DNA of 64,000 nt from Megaustenia siamemsis (Eukaryota; Mollusca; Gastropoda; Stylommatophora; Ariophantidae), in NCBI GenBank assembly GCA_032433765.1, contig JAVIAB010000041.1:75166232-75230231 (forward strand), given 5' to 3'. The notes under the pieces are model-generated. The model did no database searches. It saw only the letters and a list, made by a program, of their open reading frames with translations, and had not been told where the DNA came from. Within the stretch, counting starts at the first letter, position 1. Each line of letters opens with the position of its first letter. The position numbers were made by a program, and so were the translations under genes. Shown one piece after another: positions 47,126 through 58,439 of the stretch.

Positions 47126-47213
47126 ATACTGCAGTATGTGGAAATACCAGATTATTGGCTGATGACACTGTGAAGTACATTAAATCACCTGGTTACCCCT
47201 ATAGTTATTTACA
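47126..47213 (+). CDS. CUB exon A4 (start of CUB5, divergent)
   Basis: The acceptor ACTTTAG ends at 47125; the donor GTAAGT follows 47213. It is 88 bp, two codons longer than the other A exons. It encodes DTAVCGNTRLLADDTVK then YIKSPGYPYSYL. The first cysteine and the SPxYP motif hold, but the NDTLWANE-like segment is replaced, making this the most divergent A exon. A LINE III copy with its TSD stops only 48 bp before the exon. Confidence 0.8.
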
Positions 47214-47319
47214 GTAAGTACAACGTTATCACCATTACTACATGAATATATAAATCTGCCCCACCCTTTTTGGAATCTTTATTGCTGCCCTTCTAAATTA
47301 TGCCTTCAAAACAGCTCAT

Positions 47320-47468
47320 GAGACATTTATATTCACTCAAGATCAGATGGCTCGCTGTTCAACTTAGCACAATTAAGAGCAAACACAAAAACAAATGTTG
47401 CCTTACTTAAAGAACTTTTATTTGCTGACAATGCAGCCCTAGTCGCTCATAGTGAAGCCACTCTAGAG
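47320..47468 (+). mobile_element. LINE VI, RT piece left of the hAT
   Basis: Reads SDGSLFNLAQLRANTKTNVA and LLFADNAALVAHSEATLE, an RT palm in which FADD has become FADN. The sentence continues right of the hAT at 50836 (LINNFHKACNFSLSISVQKK after one frame adjustment), so the hAT landed inside this frame. Confidence 0.72.
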
Positions 47469-47946
47469 TAGGGTGACCATTCGTCCCCAATTTTCGGGGA
47501 CAGTCCCCGAAGTGTAGAAGTTGTCCCCGAAAGAAATTTGTCCCCGATTTCAGTGAATAAATAAATGTTCATACACGGAATCAGCCCTCTTTTAAAATAA
47601 TCACTAGGACTCAGGACGTTACTGAGTTGTGTTTCTTTATCCCAGACTGAGCGGCATTAGCAGGAAGATAAAAGAGAAGACTTGGATGCGTTGTGTCGGA
47701 GATAGCTCTTTGAACTCTTGAAGCGCGGTGCTACATCACTTTTATTCCAGCCACTGACTTCAATTTGGATGGGTTTAATTTTTTAAAAAGCAGACACTCT
47801 CTCTCTCTCCCCCCACCCCTGCCTTTCTGGACATCTCCCGCCAAAGTATCTTTCCCGGCCAATTTTCAAATCAGTCCGAGTGTAATGACAGTACAGTGCA
47901 GTCATATTTTCTATTGTGATCAGTGGATGTCTGTTGCATAAAAATA

Positions 47947-50540
47947 ATGCTTTCCAAAAAACGTAAGTGTCATTTTAGTGATTCGCTGAAAGCTGAATTT
48001 CCATTTATTATACAAGCAATTTTAGAGGATGGAATGCTAGTGAAATGTAATATATGTAGTTCAAATGTTTATATAGCAAGTGGTGGAAGGACATCAATAA
48101 CTGATCATCTACAGGCAAAAAAGCATAAGGATGCGCTGCTTTGTAAGTCTCAGTCTGAGTGTATGACAAATTATTTTTGTAAAACGGAACCCTCAAAAGA
48201 TGAATACACTCTAGCTCTTCATGAAGGAACCTTCGCATATCATACTATACTTCATAATCATAGTTTCCGCAGTATGGATTGTACAACAATTCTACAAAAG
48301 AAATTTTCAACGAAACAATTTTGCTGTGCAAGAACAAAGTGTGAATCCATAATTACCAATGTTTTTGCCCCTTGGGCTATTGATGGACTAAAAAATGAAC
48401 TCAAATATGTCAGCTTTGTAACATTGTCTTGCGATACATCTAATCATAAACATGTTAAGCTACTTCCTATTTTAGTTCATTATTTTCAGGCTTATGAGCT
48501 GGAAACTCCAGTAAAGACCAAACTGATTGCTTTTATAGATATCCCAGGATAAAACGTCCGACATAATATCTGAACAATTGTTGAAAGCAATTGATAATTT
48601 TGACTTAAACAAAAAGAATGTTGGACTCTCAGCAGACAATACAAATACAAACTTTGGAGGCTTGTTGAGGAAAGGGAGAGATAATTTGTTATTGGTTATG
48701 GAAGGCCTCGGTATCACTGCAAATGAATTAAAATCCATAATTGCTCAACCGCCCGTGCCAGTGGAATCATCCGAATTACTAACTCATCTCCCAAACAAAG
48801 AAAGGTAACTGTAGTCCCAAAAGACATAAGGTGAAACCGCGCAGAAAGTAAACACAGTCAACTGTTCCCTGTCATACGATATCATCATTCATTGTAAACA
48901 ATTGGGACATCGAAACATGATCAAAACGGATGAAACATACAGCTCACAGTGTGCACAGAGCACTTAACTCAGTAGCTCCTGCAACAAACCGGACTTGGAA
49001 TATGAGGAAACTGCAGCCAGGAACACCTTTCAGACATAGCCTTCACTGGTTCCTGCCGCCTATCCACCATATTGCCCAGAAGTTCACGTCCTCCTGAAAA
49101 TGATGATCGTCATAGTATTTAAATGTATAGCGCTTGATGATGTTAGGACATCGTGTTTGACTCCAACTCCGAACATACAAAACACAGTTCGTCGTCAGAT
49201 TATCCCCATTGCACACCAAACAACAGATAACAAGATTAGCGCATGGTCGGTCTTGGGACACACGATGAGCCATTATGAGGACGTAGCACGCACAAAATGG
49301 CTGCACCCATGGATTCATGATTACTCTAGTGAATGCAGTCTACAACGAAATAAACATGGTGCAAATTCCCCAAAGAGATAAAACTTCAGCTGACTTGACG
49401 GAACCCACCACATTAATGCGTTTGAAATTGCAAATAACTTGCATCAAACAACTTCATCAACTGTCATTGAACACACTCAGTGTGACGTAAAACGCAGATC
49501 AACATTAGACGGTGGAAGGTCGCATACACAACACTTTATTTGTCAAAACGGAGTATTGCCGTGCGTGCAATGCCAATTCATTGGCATAGATATGATAAGT
49601 AGTAGAACATCATTTCGACTTGAATGCAGAAAATTGCAACCGAAAGCCGAAATTGATCAGATTCCAAAGCAATTTCTGCAGCGATCAAGAGAACGTGACT
49701 TAGTTCTGCCATCATGGAAACGGAAGTCCGGGAGAGATAATGTCATAAGTAAAATAAAGTCCAACTTAAACAGACACATAATGGGTCTTGGTTTCAACGC
49801 ACACATAATTCACAATTGTGCAAAACCAGCATTTGATTCCATGCCTATGGATATGGAAGTGATTGTAACAAAAATATTTGGATACTTTCACATTTACACG
49901 GTTCGTGTAGAACGCCTAAAAGACTTCTGTGAATTTGCTGGACAGGAGTTTAAGCAATTATTAGGTTATTCGAATATAAGGTGGTTGTCATTACTTCCAG
50001 CCTTGGAAAGAATATTGAAACTGTATCAATCACTGAGATCTTTCTTCTTGTCAGAAACACACTGTCCTACAATATTGAAACAATTCTTTGAAAACAGTGA
50101 GTCAGAGCTTTGGCTCAGCTTTGCTCATTCTCACGCATCACTCTTCCATGAAACAATTAAGGCGATTATAGGCAATGACAAAAGTGCAACAGAATCAGCA
50201 CTAGCTGTGAACAATCTCATTATAAAATTAGAAACTCAACGCGATGAAAATTTCATCCCACACATGGTAAAGAGTTTGGTAACTGATTTAGTAGAAAGTG
50301 GTGACATTAAAATGGGAAGGTATTTTCAAATAAGTAAAGAATTCTATAATACTGCTGTACATTACTTGCAGTCTTGGAACAAGCACAATGAGTACTTGTC
50401 ACAACTGAGCTGCCTTCTCTTGGATAATGTGCCTGAAAGGAAAAATTTTGATAATGCAGTAGAACAGATATCTTCAAAGTGTCATGAAGTTGTAAACATC
50501 AATCATGATGAGCTAATCAAACAGCAAATAAACACAGTTA
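47947..50540 (+). pseudogene. hAT transposase, frameshifted, interrupted and truncated
   Basis: The ATG at 47947 opens a protein alignable to copy 1: zinc finger KCNICSS...HLQAKKHK, HSFRSMDCTT, KQFCCARTKCESIITNVFAP. A 1-bp frameshift lies near 48550 (DIPG then KTSDIISEQL). After LSADNTNTNFGGLLRKGRDN the gene is broken by the insert 48686-49729 and resumes at 49742 (VISKIKSNLNRHIMGLGF, FNAHIIHNCAK, GYSNIRWLSLLPALER). It ends at about 50540 (QQINTVIMKF); the hAT C-terminal dimerisation region seen in copy 1 is gone. Confidence 0.88.
48686..49729 (+). repeat. 1,044-bp unclassified element inserted in the hAT transposase
   Basis: GGGAGAGATAAT occurs on both sides (48674-48685, 49730-49741) and just once in the expected gene, so it is a 12-bp target duplication. 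The left 140 bp encode VMEGLGITANELKSIIAQPP and HLPNKERVTVVP, shared with the 163-bp insert at 13691-13853. The right 300 bp resemble 43240-43545. No poly-A, clear terminal repeats, RT or DDE motif is visible. Confidence 0.65.
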
Positions 50541-50654
50541 TTATGAAATTTAAAGTTATCTTTTTTTTTGCATCTACAAAATTTCTTGCGTGCACACAGT
50601 CACGCACCCACCCACACATATTATACATATATATAAATAAATGTATATATGTAT

Positions 50655-50726
50655 ACACACATACACACACACAACTATATATATATATATATATATTTAT
50701 ATATAGTTGTGTGTGTGTATGTGTGT
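50655..50726. repeat. Perfect simple-sequence palindrome
   Basis: Left arm 50655-50680 (CA-rich, then ACTATAT) and right arm 50701-50726 are exact reverse complements over 26 bp, with a 20-bp TA-rich centre. It replaces the 3' end of the hAT transposase. Confidence 0.95.
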
Positions 50727-50835
50727 CGTCCCCGATTTTGTGGGACAGACTCAGAAATAAGCAAAAAAAGTCCTCTGAAATGTAAAAAATATGACAAATG
50801 TCCCCAAAAACAATGGGAAAAAAATGGTCACCGTA

Positions 50836-51029
50836 CTCTACAGTAACTAATTAACAACTTTCACAAGGCATGCAACTTTTCACTGTCTATTAGTGTTCAG
50901 AAAAAAGTACTAAGTTAGGAGACATGGAACCTGTATTAATTACTTTGAAAGATTGTCCACTTGAGTCAGTTCAGAAATTAATGCATCTTTGTCCACAATC
51001 ATGTCAACCATTTATCTTGATGATGAATT
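50836..51029 (+). mobile_element. LINE VI, middle piece
   Basis: Begins with the right TSD of the hAT and continues the RT (LINNFHKACNFSLSISVQKK), running into the SINE-3 target duplication ATGATGAATT at 51020-51029. Confidence 0.65.
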
Positions 51030-51264
51030 CTATCTTTACGACACATAGTACCATTGCTGGTGTATGTCGGGGGGCAACGATAGAACCAGAGGGATAAAGG
51101 CCGCTTCGTCAAGCAGTCACCACGACGTGTGCAACTCAGGATTTTTATTTCACCCCCGATAGAAAAAATCATTTGTCTACCGCGGGCTTCGAACACCAGG
51201 TTTCGAACGTCAGCTTTTCAGCCAGCGGAACAGTGGTTTTAGCCGCACGGCCACGCGCACCTCA
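51030..51264 (-). mobile_element. tRNA-derived SINE-3 copy
   Basis: On the minus strand it begins GAGGTGCGCGTGGCCGTGCG (A-box TGGCCGTGCGG), with B-box-like GGTGTTCGAAGCC. ATGATGAATT flanks at 51020-51029 and 51265-51274. Its sequence differs from SINE-2. The head resembles a Leu- or Ser-type tRNA with a long variable arm, a guess. Confidence 0.82.
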
Positions 51265-51835
51265 ATGATGAATTAAACAGCCAAATTGGTAAGGCAGCTA
51301 TACTTTCGGCAAACTCACAGAAAGGGTCTGGAACAACACGAAATTAACACTAAAGACCAAACTCTTAATATATCATACCTGCCTGCTTAGCACACTTTTA
51401 TATGGATCTAAAACCTGGACAGCAGACTCAAATCATGAAAAATAACTAAACATCTTCCACTTGTGATGTCTCTGCAAAATAATGCACATCAAATAACAGA
51501 ATAAACTAATCAACATAACAGTCTTGCAATGTGCTAAGACCCTAACAATTATGTCAATACTTGAAAGACAACCTAAACTACGATATAGAGATATTGTAAA
51601 TCATTTTTCAATGACTTCTCCATCTGTGAAAATGAATGGGAACACAGCATGGAGAGCCTGTACAAATAATGGCTTAACAACATTTCAGACTGTACTATGG
51701 CAAAACATGGAAGAGAAAAGATTCATGAAAAAGATGTTTGTAAAACATTGGCATAATCAGCCAAGAAAGATGCTGTTCAACAAAAACAAACCTCCAAAAA
51801 GAAAAATACACAATATCCTCTACTAAACTGACTAC
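51265..51835 (+). mobile_element. LINE VI, RT C-terminal piece
   Basis: Across frames: DDELNSQIGKAAI-like start, LTLKTKLLIYHTCLLSTLLY, GSKTWTADSNHEK, CAKTLTIMSILERQPKLRYR. These match the RT thumb region that ends many endonuclease-RT LINEs. It follows directly from 51029 once SINE-3 is removed. Confidence 0.68.
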
Positions 51836-52400
51836 TAGACGTCACATAGGACTTGCAGAGTTTTTCGCCAACCATCTCTAATCTGGGTGAGATTTTTGAT
51901 CATATCTAATGAGTTTTTGCCTGCCATCTTTGTTTCGATTATAAGTGTTATTTTCAGTGTCTCTCTATATCTTCCTCTTTTTCTGTTTCCTGATGTTTCC
52001 ATAGAAGGGCCAGTTTTGGAATTTCCTTGTAATCTCTTCTTAGCACATGTTTGACATATGTCCATCTTCTCTTCCTAATTATAGATGAGATTTTTGGTTG
52101 CGTGGCTATTTCTCTTATCTCAGTACAAGTCTTGTATTCATTCCATTGTGTACAGAATATTCTTCTTCGGCATTTGTCTTAAAAATTAATTTAGTTTCAA
52201 TCTCCTTTGTTGTTTTTTTAGCTTGCACATGCATTGGTAAGTGTTGATAATACATTTGGGTTGAATATTCTAAGTTTCGTTTTCTTGCTTAGTGTTTTTT
52301 ATTTCCATATTTTGTCCGGGTTTTTAAAATTTGCTGCTACTTTTGGTATCCTGTTTGTGATCTCTTTCTTTGTTTCACCTTCTTGATCTATATTACTACT
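51836..52400 (-). mobile_element. LINE V fragment
   Basis: The minus strand gives MDICQTCAKKRLQGNSKTGP, RGRYRETLKITLIIETKMAG, LDMIKNLTQIRDGWRKTLQV and upstream (52200-52400) the KTTKEI-like RT thumb. It aligns with 13600-14290 and shows the state of LINE V without the 163-bp insert. Confidence 0.72.
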
Positions 52401-52589
52401 TACTACATACATTCTCAAATATTCCATCTCTGTGGTGACACACTTTCTTTTAAATTCACCCAGCCTTAAGTAAAGATTTTTTTCTTAGTAAGAGTTGCAT
52501 CAACAATGACTACATTGTTCACAAATGTGCCTGTGGTAATAACAAGAAACAAGTGGGCACCAGCACCATATTTCCAATATACAATGAGG

Positions 52590-54065
52590 TACATTGAGAT
52601 TCCTTCCTTCCTCTTTCTGGTGTGGGGTATCAGGTGTCTTTGTTAATCTTAATAAAGCATTAGTTGCATGGTTCTCCCTTAACAATCATATCATTAACAC
52701 GGAAACACCGGCGGTAAGAATGGAAGCTGATGAGGTTACCATGGACAGATTGATGACACACCTTGGAGTTAAGTTTGATTGCAGCCTGTGTTTTAGAGAC
52801 CACATCACCTATGTAATAACAAAATCCTGCAAAGTATTAGCTGCCTTGAAAGTCATGGCAGCTGCCAACATCAAGCAAAGACTACTTACTCTTTTGTTCC
52901 AGGGACTAGTCATCACACCAATCGAGTATGCCCTAGCGATTCTACTGTCAGTTTGATGCCATTTGGCAGGCTGGAGAAAATACAGAATGAGGCATTATTT
53001 TTGGGTGTACAAAATACAGAGGAAGTGCATTATTTTTGGGTGTACAAGGGACACTCCCTGTGTAGTAATGAGGTATATTCTTGACTTTCCAACCATGAAT
53101 GACAAGATCAAGATCTGGAGGGCACGAGCATACATGAAGATAAGTGCAGTAAAGAGCTTCCATTGCACCATGAGTTCAACACAGGGAAAGGTATCAGGCT
53201 AAAAAGAGGCAAATCATGGGTGAGCCGAGCAGAAGATGTCATCAAACAGGTCTGTGGGCTTACCAACATCAACACTGGTGAAGAGTGGATACTAGTACTT
53301 ACGTCATTCAGGGGGACATTCTTGTGTATTGGCACACTCGACAGGAAATGTAGGGAACAGAACTCAGTCACGGTCAATGCAGAGATCAACGGTCTCATCT
53401 GGGATAACACTGATTAGAAAGATGGGGTCATATATACAGACCAGGAAACATAACATGACATCGAAAGAGTGCATGGGCATTTACAGCTCACTCTGTCATC
53501 AAAATAGTCAGAGAAGACAGTGGTGCATAGGTATTGACCAAGAGTAGCATGACGATGGAGGTGATGGCAGTGACCAGGGCATTCATCTAGTTAGAATCAC
53601 AAGGTTACACCCATGCCTGCATACTATGTGATTCAATGAGCATGATAAGAAAAGTGGAGGTGGGGTCTTTATGTATGCAATTGATTGAGTCTTTGAAGAA
53701 GTCAAAAGTATGTAGGGTTATCTTTGTCTACATCCATCTATGTCCCTTGATATGTTCGAGTACATGAAAATGAAAGAGCGGGCAGGTTGGCTAGCTATGC
53801 TGTCATTGAAGACGGCCAACTAATGGGTCAGGCAGACATCATCAATGCCCTCCAAGTTGTGAGAAGAGAAAAGGACTTTCACAACCATGAGTTCACTCAC
53901 TCAGTTGGATGAAAGAGATAGGAGTTAAGGTGGGCATAACCAGAAATGAGAAACTTAGTTTGGCATATGAGAAGACTTATCAGTCAACACAGAACTGGAG
54001 ATGTCAGTCGCTGGACACTGTGAGACTTGTTGAAGAGGGAATCTGAGCACCTAAGGACATGTTCA
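52590..54065 (+). mobile_element. I-clade-like LINE, RT C-terminus and RNase H
   Basis: A 120-codon frame (52594-52956) reads KALVAWFSLNNHIINTETPA, LMTHLGVKFDCSLCFRDHI and LLTLLFQGLVITPIEYALA. Decayed RNase H follows: SAWAFTAHSVIKIVREDSGA near 53470-53525, MTMEVMAVTRAFI near 53550-53590, DSMSMIRKVEVG near 53630-53660, and NERAGWLASYAVIEDGQLMG near 53775-53830. The order suits I-clade elements such as the snail nimbus group (memory). Many frameshifts. Confidence 0.72.
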
Positions 54066-54115
54066 GAGGGCAATGGTGATCCGCAAATAACTCAATAAAT
54101 CAGTAACTCCTTCCT

Positions 54116-54250
54116 TCCTTCCTTCCTTCCTTCCTTCCTTCCTTCCTTCCTTCCTTCCTTCCTTCCTTCCTTCCTTCCTTCCTTTCTTCCTCCCTCCCTC
54201 CCTCACTCCCTCCCTCCTTCCTTCCTTCATTCCTTTCTTGCTTCCTTCCT
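54116..54250. repeat. (TTCC)n microsatellite, degenerating
   Basis: About 70 bp of pure CCTT repeats, then TCCC and TTCC variants and further T/C-rich sequence to about 54340. Confidence 0.95.
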
Positions 54251-54417
54251 TCTTGCTTCATTTATTCATTCATTAATGATTAATTTATTTAATCTTTCAT
54301 TCATTATTTCTACTGTACACTCACTCTCACCCTCCTACCTTCCTTCCTGTCTTTTTTTGTCAATTCCCACTCCCACCCCCACCCACCATCCATTATAACA
54401 GAGTATAGTGTAAGGAA

Positions 54418-55682
54418 ATAAGACTAATGAGCCATGTTACAAAAATCTTGCTAAAAGTTATATAAGGAAGGAGTCAGAATAAAATCAATACTGAATTAGA
54501 TGAGCAGCAATTTGGATTTAGGAAAAATAGCGGGACAAAAGAAGCCATATTCTGCATGAGAACATTAATCGAAAAGTACACAGAAGTAAACAAACCAATA
54601 TATGCCTGCTTCATAGACTACACCAAAGCTTTTGATAGAGTACACCACAAACAACTTATAGAATGCCTAAAAGAGATACATCTAGATGACATTGACATAC
54701 GACTAATATGTAATCTATACTGGGAGCAAACAGAGAAATAAAATATAACAAAGAGAACTCTACACCCATTGATATAAAAAGAGGAGTAAGACAGGGATGC
54801 ATCCTATCACCAAGCTTGTTCAATCTTTACACTGATCAAATTTTTAAAAACATCATAGAGATGCCAGGCCTACAAATTAATGGAAAGATAATCAATAACC
54901 TAAGATATGCTGACGATACTGTACTACTAGCAGAAAATCCTAAAGTCTACAACAATTACTTAATGAAATAAACATGATAAGCAACAAATATGGACTAGAT
55001 ATGAATATCAAAAAGACTAAAACTATGATCATAAACAAAGAAGATACTCAAAACCCACAAGTGGATATCAAAATTGAAGGAATAGACCTGGAGACAGTTC
55101 AGAACTACAACTACCTTGCACATACTATAACCAGTGATGGAAAATGTACAACTGAAATAAACAAAAGAATATGAATGGCAAAAAGTAATTTTAATGTCAT
55201 GAAGAACATACTAACATCAAAACAAATAACACCAGGGCTAAAACTAAGAATAGCAAAACGTTACATCTTCTCAATATTCCTATATGGTGCAAAGGCACGG
55301 ACATTAGACAAGAAAACAGAACAGAGAATTTAAGCCTTTGAAATGTGGATATATAGAAGAATAGGTGGAATTGGATGGAAGGAAAAGAAAATAAACAATG
55401 AAGTCTTAAAACAACTAAAAATGAAAAGAGAACTACTAAGCACAATTCAAACAAGACAAATGCGATTTTTGGGCCATGTTAAAAGACACAACTGCCTACT
55501 AAAAGTAATCCTGGGGGGAAAAATAAAAGAGGCAGAGGCAGACCAAGACTAACATGGACGAGTAGCATCAAAAGATGGACAAATCAGCCTATGACAACCT
55601 GCACCATCAAAGCAAGAGACAGAGCAGAATGGCGCTCCATGGTAGCCAACCTTTGTTGTGGAGAGGGCACTCGATAATGATG
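54418..55682 (+). mobile_element. LINE II fragment with TSD
   Basis: Starts within the RT (RLMSHVTKILLKVI), then QQFGFRKNSGTKEAIFCMRT, YACFIDYTKAFDRVHHKQLI, GVRQGCILSPSLFNLYTDQI, LRYADDTVLLAENPK, and the C-terminus MWIYRRIGGIGWKEKKINNE with FLGHVKRHNCLLKVIL, ending in GATAATGATG. ATAGTGTAAGGAA flanks at 54405-54417 and 55683-55695 (13 bp). It retains YADD but has frameshifts. Confidence 0.9.
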
Positions 55683-55695
55683 ATAGTGTAAGGAA

Positions 55696-56572
55696 GACTC
55701 TAATTACATGGTGTAAGGGAGAAAGGGAGTGTATTGCTTGATCCAAGCAGATGATAAGCAGAAATATAGAACACCTTCAGTTAGGAGCAGGTCAATTTGA
55801 ATGAGCGTACAATGTCCAAGAGACAAGCATGATAGCTGACAATAGGCAAACTTCATGAGTCAGGAAGATCACAAGGTAGACCAGATCATTGTGAATTAAG
55901 TGAAGGTGAAAAGTTCTTGGGTTTTTTAAGATATCCAATGGAGAGCTACATAACTTTGTGGAAGGTAGAGAATCATAAAGCCAGGGGAAGGAGAGCTGAC
56001 AAGCAGTCACACACGCAGCTGTTGTAGAGTGAAGGAGTTGAATGTAGTCAGTGTGGTTAGTTGAGATTTTGTTAGTCTAGCATTTAGTTGATTCCTGTTG
56101 TGAAATCTGTGAGCAAAAGTTAAGGAGTGATAGGATAGTGAGGAAACGAGATGCAGTCTTTGTGTCAGGTATTGTTTTACTATTGTATACAAGGAGTTGT
56201 TTAGCATATATGTGACAATAAACAATGTGTGAACTGTAATTGTTTTAACAGATCCACGCACTTTAAAACTGAGTTTGATGTTCTAATTTGAGCTGATGGC
56301 TTGTTATGTGAATACTGACACACCTCCCTCTCTCTCACTCTCCTTCATTCCATTATATAAATATTTATTTTTAGAAGTTTATAAATTGAATTCTAAATAT
56401 CACACCTACAAAAACAACAATTATGTTGTAATATAAACTACATAATATGTTAAGTACTTGTCATTATCTGAAACAAACCGTATGATTTGTCATAGCTTAT
56501 AACAACCTCTGAGAATGCATTGTATGACCTATTGTAAGACACTAATTAAAAGTGGTTAACATTTTTTCCCAG
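55696..56572. other. Intron, possible LTR-like sequence
   Basis: 55696-56260 is purine-rich on the plus strand, with ACAATAAACAATG near 56215 that could be a polyadenylation signal. I found no matching termini or duplications, so LTR origin is only a guess. 56290-56572 is ordinary intron leading to exon B4. Confidence 0.3.
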
Positions 56573-56703
56573 TGGTGTAGACTGCATTTGGCGTATTAAA
56601 ACTTCTTTATCCTCAAAAGTGGTTGAGTTGAAGGTACCAAATTTCAGGCTGGAGCAGACATATTACTCAAAATGTGGATATGACTATGTGGCTATTTATA
56701 ATG
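56573..56703 (+). CDS. CUB exon B4 (middle of CUB5)
   Basis: The acceptor TTTTCCCAG ends at 56572; the donor GTACAG follows 56703; 131 bp. It encodes GVDCIWRIKTSLSSK, VVELKVPNFRLEQ and KCGYDYVAIYNG. Cysteines two and three are present. The final motif reads IYNG rather than the IYDG of the other three B exons. A LINE I fragment starts about 80 bp downstream. The preceding intron (9.4 kb) carries the nested LINE VI/hAT complex. Confidence 0.85.
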
Positions 56704-56781
56704 GTACAGTATTTTCTTTTCAAAAACATTGTTATTCTATTTTTTATTCTAAACAAACTTTACACTTCACTATGATAATAT

Positions 56782-57383
56782 AAAATTAACAGGTAAATGA
56801 ATTTAAATATTTGGAAACTTTGTTAACCTCAGACGGAAGATGTACAAAAGAGGTGAGATGCAGAATGGCTGAGGCAAAAGCAGCTTTCCAAAAAATGAGG
56901 AAGATACTATGCAATCCATTTTTTACAATAGAAACAAGAAAAAGAGTTCTTAAATGTTACGTAGAGCCAGTCTTAATGATGCGAATCATGGACAATAGGA
57001 CAACAGACAAGAAAATCACTGGAGTCTGTAGAAATTTGGTTTTACAGAAGAATGTTGAGAATACCATGGACAGCTAAGAAGAGTAATGAAGATGTTCTGA
57101 GAGAGGTCAAAGCAAAAGAGAGCTAATTTCCAATATAAGAAAGAAACAATCATCATTTTTTGGTCATGTAATGAGAAGAGAACAACTGGAATATATTGTA
57201 ACAACTGGAAACATTGAGGGATGAAGAGATAGAGGGAAGCAAAGAGAAAAAATACCAGACAGCTTAAGAGAATGGCTTGGCAGAAGGTCAACAACAGAAA
57301 TGATAAATAGCTGTCGAGATCAAAAGTTGTGGAGAGACATGATCACCTACACCAGCAGGCCCGGTACTTGATGATGATGATGA
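56782..57383 (+). mobile_element. LINE I 3' fragment
   Basis: Encodes METLLTSDGRCTKEVRCRMA, FFTIETRKRVLKCYVEPVL, and in other frames RRMLRIPWTAKKSNEDVL and GHVMRREQLEYIVTTGN, with a (GAT)n tail. TGATAATAT at 56773-56781 and 57384-57392 is the likely TSD. It starts 78 bp after exon B4. Confidence 0.8.
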
Positions 57384-57392
57384 TGATAATAT

Positions 57393-58435
57393 CTGTATAT
57401 GTGCTTCTGCTTATTCTTCTGTATTCACTCAATAAATAATGCTCTTAATTTTGTATCCTTGATAAAATGAAATTAAGTTGGCAACAGTATATTTGTACCT
57501 TTTGTTTCAACACATTTGTCTTCTGCACATTTTTTGCACTTAACTGAATGCCAACTTTGAAGGATCTTCAGTCCTCCTGAACATTATCAAAGACTTGTAA
57601 TTGAATAGTAACATTTGATGTGTCCAGGAATCTGCTGCTATTTTAATTCAAATTATTTTTTTTTTTTTTATTTAAAAAAAAAAAAAAACTTTTGATGAGT
57701 TTTACAATCATGGTATAAGTACAGTGAAGAAGTGAAGGGAAAAATACATCACCTTGAGTGATGAATACAATGTAGAGAACTAAAGTTTACATCAATTTTT
57801 AGGTGCATGCCTAATCTCCTTCATACTAAAGTGCAAAACATTTTGATGAACCCATGAGCTAAATGACACACGCTGGATCAGTTTTTCACCAATTTCCCTT
57901 TACCTCATTGACTGATCATCACAGTTGATTTATAATTATGTAAATAGCTTTCTTATATATTTTATTTTAATAAGTTCATTTAAAATTGCTAGATTAATTT
58001 GAAAAAAAATTATTCAATGCTTTGTTTGTGCTTAATTTATTCGAACTCACATCCCATCAACTAACATTGTTTTGCTGCTAAGTTAAGTATTTGTGTAATT
58101 TTAATTTCTTAATATTATTTGGTGTCTTGTATCTGATGAAGGTATAATAATAAAATGAACATAAAATGGTATGGAACAGCTAATACTAAAAGAAAGGCAA
58201 TACAAACTACAACATTTCGGCTAAAGCCTTCATCAGGTAATAAATATAAAATGGCATTGAGCAGATATTTGTTGTTCTCTGCAGCTACACTTGTGGCACC
58301 ACATAATATTTAATATTTTGTATGTTTGATATTTGTGCTTATCTCTATCTGATGAAGACTTTGACAAAAATGCCACAGTTTAACTAGTCTCCAGTAAGGT
58401 CTAACTACTTAATACCATTTTATATTTTATAAATA
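57393..58435. other. Intron with A/T tracts
   Basis: Opposed T and A homopolymers at 57655-57687. Around 58130-58240 and 58350-58390 the short words CTGATGAAGG, CTTCATCAGG and CTGATGAAGAC suggest scraps of Penelope 3' ends in both directions. Nothing firmer. Confidence 0.3.
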
Positions 58436-58439
58436 TGTT

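Larger units (their letters stand above)
47469..50835 (+). mobile_element. hAT transposon, broken relative (copy 2)
   Basis: Left end TAGGGTGACCATTCGTCCCC, right end ATGGTCACCGTA. 8-bp TSD CTCTAGAG (47461-47468) and CTCTACAG (50836-50843), one mismatch. The left subterminal palindrome-like TTCGGGGACAGTCCCCGAA parallels copy 1. It contains a decayed transposase, a 1,044-bp foreign insert, and a simple-repeat palindrome where the transposase C-terminus should be. Confidence 0.9.
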
